A DNA stretch of 25,253 nucleotides from RGIG9115 sp045648165. Its GTDB lineage: Bacteria > Bacillota > Clostridia > UBA1381. Positions 6,974-14,442 of this stretch are shown here, in pieces. The stretch's first letter is position 1. Each line of letters starts with the position of its first letter. Below the pieces are notes generated by a model, which saw nothing but the letters and a program-made list of their open reading frames with translations, did not search any database and was not told where the DNA came from. The position numbers and the translations under genes were made by a program. The stretch lies in contig JAZRNL010000017.1 of the NCBI GenBank assembly GCA_045648165.1, positions 1-25,253 on the forward strand, read 5' to 3'.

Positions 6974-8335
6974 TTATCTCCTTTTGTCAAAGTTTACGTA
7001 TTTTCTTTCAGGGGCTACGCTCATATAGGCAGGTCTTATAATCTTTCCGGTGTTTATAAGCTCTTCAAGCCGGTGAGCACTCCAACCTGCAAGCCTTGCC
7101 ATAGCAAATATGGGAGTGTAAAGCTCAGGGGGCAGGTTAAGCATTTTGTATGCAAATCCGCTGTAGAAATCCACATTAGCGCTTACGCCTTTATAAATTT
7201 GCTTTTCTTCTGCGATAACGCCGGGTGCAAGCTTTTCTACATTTGCAAGCAGATTAAATTCGTCGGTGAGATGCTTTTCTTCAGAAAGCTCTGCCACAAA
7301 TCGCTTGAATATTCGTGCTCTGGGGTCAGATATGGAATAAACTGCGTGTCCCATACCATATATAAGTCCTGAGCGGTCAAATACTTCTTTATGGAGAAGT
7401 TTCCTGAGATATGCTTTGATTTCTTCTTCGTCTTTCCAGTCGCCAATGCTTTCTCTCATTTCGTCAAACATCTGTACGACTTTTATATTTGCGCCGCCGT
7501 GCTTTGGACCTTTAAGGGAACAAAGACCTGCGGCAATTGCGGAATAAGTGTCAGTTCCGGAGCTTGTAACAACTCTTGTTGTAAAAGTCGAATTATTACC
7601 ACCTCCGTGCTCTGCGTGGAGTACGAGAGCCATATCAAGTACCTGTGCTTCAAGCTTTGTATATTTTGAATCAGGGCGCAGCATTTGCAGAATATTCTCT
7701 GCAGTTGACAAAGTGTCTCCCGGTGCATGAATAAACAGGCTCTGATTGTTGCAGTAGTGATTATATGCCTGATAGCTATAGATTGAAAGCAACGGAAATA
7801 CCGATATAAGCTGCAGACATTGACGAAGTACGTTTGGAAGTGATATGTCGTTTGCATTACCGTCGTAAGAAGCAAGGGTAAGAACGCTTTTTGCAAGGGC
7901 GTTCATAATATCGCTGTTTGATGCCTTCATTATAACGTCACGCACAAAATTTGTAGGCAGGGTCCTGTATTCTGCCAAAGTGAGTTTAAACTCTTCAAGC
8001 TTTTCAGCATTTGGCAAATCTCCGAACAGGAGCAGGTAAACCACTTCTTCAAAACCGAATCTTCCATCTTTTATAAATCCGTTGATTATATCCTCCACAT
8101 TGTAGCCGCGATAAAAAAGCTCGCCGTGCCACGGGATTATTTTTCCGTTTTCTTCCTTTGTCTGGCGTATCTCTGATATTTCAGTAAGTCCGGTAAGTAC
8201 GCCTTTTCCGTTAATGTCACGGAGACCTTTTTTTACATCGTATTTTTCATAAAGGGTGCTATCAATGCTACTGTTGTTTCGGCATATATCCGCCCAGGCT
8301 GTTATTTGCGGTGTAATGTCAGAATAATTATACAT
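6974..8335 (-). CDS. gltA: Citrate synthase
   Basis: Condenses acetyl-CoA and oxaloacetate to citrate, the entry to the oxidative TCA branch; in fermentative Clostridia this mainly feeds 2-oxoglutarate and glutamate synthesis. The 453-aa protein keeps the catalytic triad in context: His243 (HAEHGGGNNSTF), His330 (GMGHAVYS) and Asp389 (NVDFYSG). It also has the binding motif GPKHGGAN (276-283). The ~50-residue N-terminal extension before the core is common in this clostridial subgroup. The ATG at 8335 is preceded by GGAGG, and a good promoter lies at 8367-8395. The stop is 5 bp before the kinase-remnant start, so the three minus-strand reading units form one transcription unit. The symbol citZ is also used for this enzyme. 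Confidence 0.96.
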   Translation of the reverse strand: MYNYSDITPQITAWADICRNNSSIDSTLYEKYDVKKGLRDINGKGVLTGLTEISEIRQTKEENGKIIPWHGELFYRGYNVEDIINGFIKDGRFGFEEVVYLLLFGDLPNAEKLEEFKLTLAEYRTLPTNFVRDVIMKASNSDIMNALAKSVLTLASYDGNANDISLPNVLRQCLQLISVFPLLSIYSYQAYNHYCNNQSLFIHAPGDTLSTAENILQMLRPDSKYTKLEAQVLDMALVLHAEHGGGNNSTFTTRVVTSSGTDTYSAIAAGLCSLKGPKHGGANIKVVQMFDEMRESIGDWKDEEEIKAYLRKLLHKEVFDRSGLIYGMGHAVYSISDPRARIFKRFVAELSEEKHLTDEFNLLANVEKLAPGVIAEEKQIYKGVSANVDFYSGFAYKMLNLPPELYTPIFAMARLAGWSAHRLEELINTGKIIRPAYMSVAPERKYVNFDKRR

Positions 8336-8366
8336 TCCGAAACCTCCGTTTCAGTATTATATTCCT

Positions 8367-8395
8367 ATTATACCACATTATTGTGGTTATTGCAA
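8367..8395 (-). promoter_or_regulatory. Promoter of citrate synthase with internal dyad
   Basis: On the minus strand, TTGCAA (8395-8390) and TATAAT (8372-8367) are spaced by 17 bp. The spacer contains an inverted repeat, ACCACA/TGTGGT (8372-8377 and 8382-8387), placed so that a bound protein would block RNA polymerase. The regulator is unknown. Confidence 0.8.
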
Positions 8396-8424
8396 TATTT
8401 GTATTATAATTCATTTAAAGTTTA

Positions 8425-8461
8425 CAAAAAAATAAAGATGCTACCGGGGAAGTAACATCTT
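8425..8461 (-). terminator. Terminator of the ROK kinase gene
   Basis: On the minus strand, AAGATGTTAC (8461-8452) pairs with GTAGCATCTT (8444-8435), with one weak pair, and is followed by a T-rich run complementary to 8425-8434. It lies 9 bp past the kinase stop codon. Confidence 0.75.
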
Positions 8462-8469
8462 AGTCAATA

Positions 8470-9411
8470 TTATTTTTTAGCCGCAAGTGCCGCTCCTACT
8501 ATACCTGCGTCATTGAAGAGCTTGGCAATTCTTATATCAACTTTTGGCATATATTTATTGTAGTCCATCTTGTCTACAATTTCTTTGATGGGGAGGAGTA
8601 GAGTATCCCCTTCCTTACTTATTCCGCCGCCGATAACCAGGGTTTCGGGCTGGAATATATTAACCATAGAGGCAATTCCAGTTGCTACATATTTGATGTA
8701 GTTATCAACCACTTCCTGAGCCGCTTTATCACCTTGTGCTGCCGCCATAAATGAAGTTCTTCCGCTTACCTTGCCTTCTTCATCTGCAACTTTTTTCATA
8801 AGGCTTTCGGGATGCTTTTCCATTGCTTCCTTTGTCTGGCGAATGAGAGCTGTTACAGAAGCATATGCCTCCCAGCAACCGTTGTTTCCGCAACTGCAGG
8901 GTTCGCCGTCCATGACAATGGTAGTGTGTCCCAGTTCTGCGCCTGCATTGTTAAATCCTCTGTAAATCTTGCCGTTGATAACAATGCCACCGCCAACACC
9001 AGTGCCAAGAGTTATAAATACAAAGCTTGATGATTTGGCACCTGTGGCAATATATTCACCAAAAGCTGCTGCATTTGCATCGTTTTCGATGTTTACGGGG
9101 ATATCAAAATATTTTTTAAATTCCTCCGAAACGTGAGCATTTGTAAAGGAGGGAATGTTGTTTGAGTAAGTAACAACTCCATTTGCGTGATCAATTGTTC
9201 CGGGGCTTCCGATACCGATAGCTTTAACGTCTGCCATTGTGTAGCCTGCATCCTCAGTTACTTTTTTTGAGAGCATAGCCATATCTTTTACTATTTCGTC
9301 AAGAGGACGTGTTGCAAGGGTAGGTGTTGAGCCGGATGCGATGATTTTTCCACTTTCGTCTACAAGGCCTGCCGCAATATTTGTTCCTCCAAGGTCAATT
9401 CCTATGTACAT
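8470..9411 (-). CDS. ROK-family sugar kinase, probable glucokinase
   Basis: A 313-aa ATP-dependent hexose kinase. It has the phosphate-binding loop GIDLGGTN (4-11), the catalytic Asp111 in ENDANAAAFGE and the second phosphate motif TLGTGVGGG. The ROK zinc signature is His162 with Cys172, Cys174 and Cys179 (GHTTIVMDGEPCSCGNNGC). No N-terminal helix-turn-helix is present, so it is a kinase and not a ROK repressor. Length and motifs match Firmicutes glucokinases that make glucose 6-phosphate; fructose or N-acetylmannosamine cannot be excluded. The ATG at 9411 follows AAAGGAA, with its own promoter at 9449-9477. It is monocistronic and ends at the terminator at 8425-8461. Confidence 0.92.
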   Translation of the reverse strand: MYIGIDLGGTNIAAGLVDESGKIIASGSTPTLATRPLDEIVKDMAMLSKKVTEDAGYTMADVKAIGIGSPGTIDHANGVVTYSNNIPSFTNAHVSEEFKKYFDIPVNIENDANAAAFGEYIATGAKSSSFVFITLGTGVGGGIVINGKIYRGFNNAGAELGHTTIVMDGEPCSCGNNGCWEAYASVTALIRQTKEAMEKHPESLMKKVADEEGKVSGRTSFMAAAQGDKAAQEVVDNYIKYVATGIASMVNIFQPETLVIGGGISKEGDTLLLPIKEIVDKMDYNKYMPKVDIRIAKLFNDAGIVGAALAAKK

Positions 9412-9448
9412 AAATATCAGTTCCTTTCATATTTTCAAAACCAAAAGT

Positions 9449-9477
9449 ATTCTACTATAATAAAGCAAAAAAATCAA
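9449..9477 (-). promoter_or_regulatory. Promoter of the ROK kinase gene
   Basis: On the minus strand, TTGATT (9477-9472) and TAGAAT (9454-9449) are separated by exactly 17 bp. Transcription would begin about 30 nt before the start codon. Confidence 0.7.
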
Positions 9478-9567
9478 TACCTTATTAAAAAAAAAACAAG
9501 AAAAGAGAAATATGTAACAAAATAAAAATATTTCCGCTAAGAAAGCGCTAAGGAATTTAAAAATATA

Positions 9568-9596
9568 TTGTAAAATTTTTCAACATTTGATACAAT
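9568..9596 (+). promoter_or_regulatory. Candidate promoter of the decarboxylase operon
   Basis: TTGTAA (9568-9573) and TACAAT (9591-9596) are 17 bp apart. It is the best plus-strand promoter I can see before oadG and would give a leader of about 350 nt. The -35 element matches only four of six consensus bases. Confidence 0.45.
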
Positions 9597-9602
9597 TAGA
9601 AA

Positions 9603-9955
9603 TGTTTAGGATTTTTGCGAAAATAAGTAAAATTTTGTCGTAAAACTGAATAAAAATCAATAAAAACAGCCTTGATTTCAGCCTGTTGTGTTTGCTCGGG
9701 CTAAGGCAAAATATATTTTTTTAGCTCCGTCATCAATTCACTTAAGCTGAGTGGCTGAAAGCTTTTGCAGATGGTGATGGGGTGTAAATACATTCCCGGA
9801 CAAGGGAACAGGTTTGAATGAATTGTGAAAAAAATAACGAAGTTTTTTTCGGCGTATACAACAGATACTCCTGGAAAAGCTATTAATACTTTGCAATTTA
9901 TTACTTTACGCATTTGTGTAACATCAGCCAGATTCAGAAAAGGAGGACTTAAGGT
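9603..9955 (+). other. Gene-free region and probable long 5' leader of the decarboxylase operon
   Basis: The stretch 9412-9955 (544 bp) has no credible gene. Its first part is very AT-rich and contains the two divergent promoters. The second part can fold. GCCTT+AGCC (9669-9673, 9680-9683) pairs with GGCT+AAGGC (9699-9707). The alternative CGGGCTAA (9697-9704) pairs with TTAGC(T)CCG, near 9721-9729. These two stems share bases and exclude each other. A further element is CATCA/TGATG, near 9731-9778, enclosing smaller stems. I recognise no known riboswitch class, and no stem is followed by a T-run. Confidence 0.4.
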
Positions 9956-10255
9956 ATGGGAACAATCGAATTGGCGGCAGCGGAAGCCTACAGTAACCTT
10001 ACTGTAACGGCTTTTGGCTTTGGTCTTACATTTGTAGGTCTTATTGCCATAATAGTTATTTGTATGGTAATGGGTGCGATTTGTAAGAAATTAATTAAGA
10101 CTGCTCCAGAAAAACAGGCAGCAGTGCAGTCTGCACCTAAAGCTGCAGTTATTGCAAATAAAGGCGAACTTTCAGCGGCAATCGCGGCGGCAGTGGCAGA
10201 GGAAAACGGAGCAGATGTTTCAGGTATCAGAATTTTGTCAATCAAGCAGAAATAA
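9956..10255 (+). CDS. oadG: Sodium-pump decarboxylase gamma subunit (OadG-like)
   Basis: A 99-aa small membrane protein: one transmembrane helix near residues 19-42 (GFGLTFVGLIAIIVICMVMG), an Ala/Lys-rich linker and a soluble C-terminal region ending VSGIRILSIKQK. Gamma subunits hold the alpha and beta subunits of biotin-dependent, sodium-pumping decarboxylases together at the membrane. Sequence conservation is low in this family, so the call rests on topology, size and its place directly upstream of the biotin carrier, beta and alpha genes. The ATG is preceded by AGGAGG at 9941-9946. First gene of a four-gene operon. Confidence 0.88.
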   Translation: MGTIELAAAEAYSNLTVTAFGFGLTFVGLIAIIVICMVMGAICKKLIKTAPEKQAAVQSAPKAAVIANKGELSAAIAAAVAEENGADVSGIRILSIKQK

Positions 10256-10278
10256 CAGACTAAGAAAGGAATTTTATT

Positions 10279-10617
10279 ATGAAAAAGTATAATGTTAATG
10301 TAAACGGAACAATGTATGAAGTAGAAATCGAGCTTGTAAGTGAGAACGAAGCAAAGTCAGCAACACCCGCTGCGGCTCCCGCGGCTCCTGCAGCTGCAGG
10401 TGCAGGTGAGCAGGTTTCAGCTCCTATGCCTGGCACAATCCTCGATGTTAAAGTAAATGTTGGCGATACTGTAAAGTCAGGTCAGGTTCTTTTCGTTCTT
10501 GAAGCTATGAAGATGGAAAATGAAATTATGGCAGGATGTGACGGTAAGGTAACATCAGTTACAGTTTCAAAGGGACAGAACGTTGAAACAGGCACAGTTC
10601 TTTGCACAATTGCATAA
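10279..10617 (+). CDS. Biotin carboxyl carrier subunit of the decarboxylase
   Basis: A 112-aa biotin/lipoyl-attachment protein. A short N-terminal beta region (KKYNVNVNGTMYEVEIEL) leads to an Ala/Pro-rich flexible linker (about 29-42) and the biotinyl domain, with VSAPMPGTI and the biotinylation motif EAMKMEN; Lys78 is the modified residue. It carries CO2 as carboxybiotin from the alpha subunit to the membrane beta subunit. As a separate protein it complements the alpha subunit here, which lacks its own C-terminal biotin domain. It lies 23 bp after oadG and 37 bp before oadB. Equivalent proteins are called MmdC or GcdC in methylmalonyl- or glutaconyl-CoA decarboxylases. Confidence 0.95.
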   Translation: MKKYNVNVNGTMYEVEIELVSENEAKSATPAAAPAAPAAAGAGEQVSAPMPGTILDVKVNVGDTVKSGQVLFVLEAMKMENEIMAGCDGKVTSVTVSKGQNVETGTVLCTIA

Positions 10618-10654
10618 TTTATTTTCTATTTAATAACTAAAGGAGCGAAAAACT

Positions 10655-11851
10655 ATGGAACTTTTTACTAAGTTTTTGGCAGATATGGGTTTTGCGGCAA
10701 TTGTTGCCGATCCGAGAATCCTTATTATGATTCTCATTTCATTCGTACTCTTATATCTTGCCATTGTTAAAAAATTTGAACCCTTACTTCTTTTGCCTAT
10801 CGCTTTTGGTATGCTTCTTACAAATCTGCCGGGTGCAGAGATGTATCATTCGGAACTTTTTGCAGGCGGTCATGTACATTGGGCGCAGTTTGGCGGTGCA
10901 CCGAATGAAGCAGGTGAAGTTATAACCGCAGGGCTAATTGATTACTTATACCTTGGTGTTAAGCTCGGCATCTACCCCTGTCTTATATTCATAGGTGTAG
11001 GCGCTATGACAGACTTCGGTCCCCTTATCGCAAACCCCAAAAGTTTGCTTCTCGGCGCAGCTGCACAGCTTGGTATTTTTATTACATTTATCGGAACAAG
11101 AGAGCTTTTCGGCTTCACACCTTTTGAAGCGGCTTCAACAGGTATCATCGGCGGTGCTGACGGACCCACTGCTATATATGTAACATCAAAGCTCGCTCCG
11201 GACCTTTTAGGTCCTATCGCGGTTGCGGCTTATTCATATATGGCACTTGTGCCCGATATCCAGCCCCCCATTATGAAGCTTCTTACAACCAAGAAGGAAA
11301 GACAGATTGAAATGAAGCAGCTTCGCGAAGTGTCAAAGACAGAAAAGATAATCTTCCCAATTATCATTACAACCTTTGTTGCACTTCTCCTTCCTTCAGC
11401 AGCTCCCCTTGTTGGTTCGCTCATGCTTGGTAACCTTCTCCGTGAGTGCGGCGTTTGTGAAAGACTTTCAAAAACAGTTCAGAACGAGCTTATGAATATC
11501 GTAACAGTATTCCTTGGCATATCAGTCGGCGCTACTGCTACTGCAGAAATATTCCTCACAGCAAAAACACTTCAGATTATAGCTATGGGTGTTGTTGCGT
11601 TCGGAGTTGGTACAGCAGGCGGCGTTCTTCTTGCTAAGTTTATGAACTTGTTCCTCAAAGAGAAAATCAACCCCCTTATTGGTTCTGCCGGTGTTTCAGC
11701 AGTACCTATGGCAGCAAGAGTTTCTCAGACTGTGGGTCAGAAAGAAAACCCCAAGAACTTCTTGCTTATGCATGCTATGGGTCCCAACGTAACAGGCGTT
11801 ATCGGCTCAGCTATTGCAGCAGGAGCATTCCTCACACTGTTCCTTAAATAA
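10655..11851 (+). CDS. oadB: Sodium-translocating decarboxylase beta subunit
   Basis: A 398-aa integral membrane protein with roughly ten hydrophobic segments. It decarboxylates carboxybiotin on the carrier subunit and uses the energy to export sodium ions. The best hallmark is the conserved stretch with GIIGGADGPTAIYV and MALVPDIQPPIMKLLT, which holds the Asp involved in sodium binding. A second conserved loop contains SAGVSAVPMAARVSQ, and the protein ends in the GPNVTGVIGSAIAAG region. The ATG follows AGGAGCG at 10641-10647. Beta subunits are nearly alike in oxaloacetate, methylmalonyl-CoA and glutaconyl-CoA decarboxylases, so the substrate is set by the alpha subunit downstream. Confidence 0.97.
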   Translation: MELFTKFLADMGFAAIVADPRILIMILISFVLLYLAIVKKFEPLLLLPIAFGMLLTNLPGAEMYHSELFAGGHVHWAQFGGAPNEAGEVITAGLIDYLYLGVKLGIYPCLIFIGVGAMTDFGPLIANPKSLLLGAAAQLGIFITFIGTRELFGFTPFEAASTGIIGGADGPTAIYVTSKLAPDLLGPIAVAAYSYMALVPDIQPPIMKLLTTKKERQIEMKQLREVSKTEKIIFPIIITTFVALLLPSAAPLVGSLMLGNLLRECGVCERLSKTVQNELMNIVTVFLGISVGATATAEIFLTAKTLQIIAMGVVAFGVGTAGGVLLAKFMNLFLKEKINPLIGSAGVSAVPMAARVSQTVGQKENPKNFLLMHAMGPNVTGVIGSAIAAGAFLTLFLK

Positions 11852-11872
11852 TCAGAAAGGACGGATTTTTAC

Positions 11873-13276
11873 ATGAGTAAATTATTTATTACAGATACAA
11901 TTCTTCGTGATGCTCATCAGTCACAGGCGGCTACAAGAATGAAAATCGAAGATATGATTCCCGCTTTTGAAATGCTTGATAAAATCGGATACTGGTCAGT
12001 TGAGTGCTGGGGCGGAGCTACCTTTGATGCTTGTATGAGATTTTTGAACGAAGACCCCTGGGAGAGACTCAGAACGATTAAAAAGGCTATGCCTAACACA
12101 AAGCTTCAGATGCTTTTCAGAGGTCAGAACATTCTTGGTTACAAGCACTACGCAGATGACGTTGTTGAGCAGTTCTGCAAAAAGTCAATTGAAAACGGTA
12201 TAGACGTAGTTCGTGTTTTTGATGCTCTTAACGACACAAGAAACTTAGAGGCGGCTATCAAATATGTTAAAGAATACGGCGGAATGTGCGAGCCTGCACT
12301 TTCATACACCGTAAGCCCCGTTCACGATATTGACTACTTTGTACGTCTTGCCTGTGAACTTGAAAAAATGGGTGCAGACACAATCTGTATCAAGGATATG
12401 GCAAACCTTCTTCTTCCTTACGATGCATATAATCTCGTAAAGAAGCTTAAGGAAAATGTAAGCGTACCCATACATCTTCATACACATAACACTGCAGGAA
12501 CAGGTGATATGACAAACCTTATGGCGGCTCAGGCAGGAGTTGACATTGTCGACTGTGCCCTTTCACCACTTGCAAACGGTACTGCAAACCCCTCAACAGA
12601 GGCTATGGTTGCCACTATGGCAGGGACAGACAGAGATACAGGTCTTGATCTTAAAAAGCTCAGTGATGCTGCAGCTCATTTCAGAAAAGTAGCTGATAAG
12701 ATGAAGGCAGAAGGTACTCTTGATCCCAAGGTTTTAAGCGTTGATCCCAATGCCCTTCTTTATCAGGTTCCCGGCGGAATGCTTTCAAACCTTATTTCAC
12801 AGCTTAAACAGGCAAATGCAGAGGATAAATACTACGAGGTGCTTGAAGAAGTACCCAGAGTAAGAAAAGACTTTGGTTATCCTCCTCTTGTAACACCTAC
12901 AAGCCAGATAGTTGGTACACAGGCTGTTCTCAACGTTCTTATGGGCAGATACAAGATGATATCAAAAGAATCAAAGGGAATGCTTCGCGGTGAATATGGT
13001 AGGCTTCCCGGCGAGGTGAATGAAGAGGTAAGAAAGCTTGCAATCGGTGACGACAAGGTTATTACCTGCAGACCTGCAGACCTTCTTGAGCCTGAACTTC
13101 CTAAGTATATTGAGGAAACAAAGGATATTGCAAAATCAGAGGAAGATGTGCTCAGCTATGCACTGTTCCCCCAGGTTGCGCAAAAGTTCTTTGATATCCG
13201 TGATGGAAAAGCGGTTGTTCCCGAAGCTCCTAAAGCTGACGGTGTAAAGACTATATACGTTCAGGATTTATCGTAA
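11873..13276 (+). CDS. oadA: Oxaloacetate decarboxylase alpha subunit (carboxyltransferase)
   Basis: A 467-aa carboxyltransferase with a TIM-barrel of the pyruvate carboxylase/5S family. It transfers the carboxyl group of oxaloacetate to biotin, releasing pyruvate. Metal-site residues are in place: Asp13 (RDAHQS), the carbamylated Lys174 (KDMANLL) and His203/His205 (HLHTHNTAGTGD). FRGQN and PGGMLSNL are also diagnostic. Unlike Klebsiella OadA it has no C-terminal biotinyl domain and ends soon after the carboxyltransferase C-domain. The carrier is the separate protein encoded at 10279-10617. It is 21 bp after oadB and ends the operon at a strong terminator. Annotation as pyruvate carboxylase subunit B is possible from homology, but the oadB partner favours the decarboxylase. 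Confidence 0.94.
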   Translation: MSKLFITDTILRDAHQSQAATRMKIEDMIPAFEMLDKIGYWSVECWGGATFDACMRFLNEDPWERLRTIKKAMPNTKLQMLFRGQNILGYKHYADDVVEQFCKKSIENGIDVVRVFDALNDTRNLEAAIKYVKEYGGMCEPALSYTVSPVHDIDYFVRLACELEKMGADTICIKDMANLLLPYDAYNLVKKLKENVSVPIHLHTHNTAGTGDMTNLMAAQAGVDIVDCALSPLANGTANPSTEAMVATMAGTDRDTGLDLKKLSDAAAHFRKVADKMKAEGTLDPKVLSVDPNALLYQVPGGMLSNLISQLKQANAEDKYYEVLEEVPRVRKDFGYPPLVTPTSQIVGTQAVLNVLMGRYKMISKESKGMLRGEYGRLPGEVNEEVRKLAIGDDKVITCRPADLLEPELPKYIEETKDIAKSEEDVLSYALFPQVAQKFFDIRDGKAVVPEAPKADGVKTIYVQDLS

Positions 13277-13280
13277 AATG

Positions 13281-13321
13281 AAAATACAGTTGAGTGCCCT
13301 GTGCAATCAACTGTATTTTTT
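13281..13321 (+). terminator. Terminator of the decarboxylase operon
   Basis: AAAATACAGTTGA (13281-13293) pairs perfectly with TCAACTGTATTTT (13307-13319), followed by further T residues. It ends 3 bp before the GtrA-gene ribosome binding site, so that gene depends on read-through or an unseen promoter. Confidence 0.9.
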
Positions 13322-13336
13322 CAAAGGAGAGAGGGT

Positions 13337-13738
13337 ATGAAAACCTTATTTGAAAAATATAAAACTATAATTTTGTATCTGATTTTTGGCGGACTTACCA
13401 CACTTATAAACATTATATCATTCTATGTGCTAAGCAGGCTTTTTAGCTTTGAAACCACCGTTCCGGCAAATGTGTGTGCTTGGTTTTTGTCGGTGGTGTT
13501 CGCTTTTGTAACAAATAAGTATTTTGTTTTTGAAGCGGATAAAAAGGCTAAAAACAGCGGGATTTTTCAGCTCCTCAGTTTTTTTGTTGCACGGCTTTTT
13601 TCGGGAGTTCTTGATGTGGTGATTGTGCTTGTATTTGTGGATATTATAAAATTTCCTGATATGCCCGTAAAAATTGCATCAAATGTTATTGTTATAATCC
13701 TTAATTATGTTGCCAGCAAGCTGGTTATATTCATATGA
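13337..13738 (+). CDS. GtrA-like small membrane protein
   Basis: A 133-aa protein with four hydrophobic helices (about 10-30, 38-58, 73-95 and 105-130) and the GtrA-family pattern: YLIFGGLTTLINIISF, VFAFVTNKYFVFE and a C-terminal SNVIVIILNYVASKLVIF. Family members are thought to flip lipid-linked sugars for modification of cell-surface polysaccharides; the lipid here is unknown. The ATG at 13337 follows AAAGGAGAGAGGG. An upstream in-frame GTG at 13301 falls inside the preceding terminator and is rejected. No glycosyltransferase gene is next to it, so it is a stand-alone copy. A hairpin after it also covers the spoIIR ribosome binding site. Confidence 0.88.
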   Translation: MKTLFEKYKTIILYLIFGGLTTLINIISFYVLSRLFSFETTVPANVCAWFLSVVFAFVTNKYFVFEADKKAKNSGIFQLLSFFVARLFSGVLDVVIVLVFVDIIKFPDMPVKIASNVIVIILNYVASKLVIFI

Positions 13739-13747
13739 GTTTAAAAC

Positions 13748-13791
13748 CCTTCCTTCACGGGTATAATACCTGTGAAAGGAAGGATTTTTTT
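13748..13791 (+). terminator. Terminator-like hairpin containing the spoIIR ribosome binding site
   Basis: Left arm 13748-13762 and right arm 13768-13783 form about 15 pairs (one G-T, one bulged A) around a 5-nt loop, followed directly by seven T residues (13785-13791). It ends gtrA transcription. The right arm is also the AAGGAAGG ribosome binding site of spoIIR, and the T-run runs into its TTG start codon. Confidence 0.85.
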
Positions 13792-14353
13792 GAGAAAAAT
13801 TATTTATGCATTTGTGTTTTCTCTTATAAGTCTTGCTCTTCTGGGACTATGGTGCGGATTTACGGCGGATGAGCTTGAAAATAATATTGTAAGGCTTCAT
13901 GTAATAGCAAACAGCGACAGTGAGGCAGACCAGTCCCTTAAGCTACAGGTAAGAGACAGAATTACTGATCTTGCGAGAAAGCAGGGAAGTACCCCCGAGC
14001 TTTTACAATTAGAAAAAATGGCTAACGAGGTGCTTTTCGAGGAAGATGCGCCTTATAAAGCGGAGGTTACATATAGCAAATATTATGTAAACCGACGCAG
14101 GTATGAGAGTTTCATTTTGCCCGAGGGGAAGTATACTGCTGCTTGTGTAAAATTAGGCAGAGGAGAGGGTAAAAACTGGTGGTGCGTTCTTTCACCGCCC
14201 CTGTGTTTTACAAATTCTTCCCTTGGTGATACTGAAGAGATGGATATGTATATTGACAATGAAACCTCTACTGTTATAAACGGAATAACTGTAAAGCTAA
14301 AAGTATTTGAAACTGCATCAAGACTCGTTTCGTTCATCAAAAATAACAAATAA
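13790..14353 (+). CDS. spoIIR: Stage II sporulation protein R
   Basis: SpoIIR is the forespore-made secreted signal that activates the SpoIIGA protease, which processes pro-sigma-E in the mother cell. The 187-aa protein has an N-terminal membrane or signal segment (IIYAFVFSLISLALLGLW), then the conserved IVRLHVIANSDSEADQSLK, LKLQVRDRI, AEVTYSKYYVN and GKNWWCVLSPPLCF. I chose TTG at 13790 because it lies 6 nt after AAGGAAGG; the in-frame GTG at 13772 precedes that site. Family members are about 180-220 aa. In Bacillus spoIIR is driven by sigma-F. Here GTTTA (13739) and GGTATAATAC (13760) are 16 bp apart and match the sigma-F pattern only in part. This is the clearest sign that the organism sporulates. 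Confidence 0.93.
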   Translation: MRKIIYAFVFSLISLALLGLWCGFTADELENNIVRLHVIANSDSEADQSLKLQVRDRITDLARKQGSTPELLQLEKMANEVLFEEDAPYKAEVTYSKYYVNRRRYESFILPEGKYTAACVKLGRGEGKNWWCVLSPPLCFTNSSLGDTEEMDMYIDNETSTVINGITVKLKVFETASRLVSFIKNNK

Positions 14354-14382
14354 AAGGCATTGTGTGTGTGCAAGTATACAAT

Positions 14383-14404
14383 ATTATTTTAATATTAAAA
14401 TAAT
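14383..14404. promoter_or_regulatory. Perfect 22-bp AT-only palindrome
   Basis: The 22-bp stretch reads the same on both strands (ATTATTTTAAT and its complement). It ends 4 bp before the -35 box at 14408. Being AU-only it would make a weak RNA stem, so a DNA role such as an UP-like element or a protein-binding site is more likely. Confidence 0.4.
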
Positions 14405-14407
14405 TAC

Positions 14408-14436
14408 TTGAAAAACCCAGGAAAATTAAGTATAAT
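14408..14436 (+). promoter_or_regulatory. Strong sigma-A promoter antisense to the ytxH-like gene
   Basis: TTGAAA (14408-14413) and an exact TATAAT (14431-14436) have a 17-bp spacer. The start would be near 14443, so the RNA runs through the ytxH-like gene in antisense and could continue to the DUF1015 gene at 14766. Confidence 0.75.
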
Positions 14437-14442
14437 GTAAAG

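Noticed and set aside
9721..9830. Possible known riboswitch (TPP, FMN, cobalamin, c-di-GMP, T-box) before oadG
   Set aside because: None of the conserved cores of these classes as I know them could be found; left as an unassigned leader.
9701..9913. Minus-strand open frame of 70 codons in the region before oadG
   Set aside because: No ribosome binding site, no family resemblance, and it overlaps the structured leader; treated as chance.
13762..13767. Exact TATAAT upstream of spoIIR as a sigma-A -10 box
   Set aside because: It lies in the loop and upper stem of the terminator hairpin, and the bases 17 bp upstream match the -35 consensus poorly. The sigma-F pattern also fits only partly, so no promoter was called.
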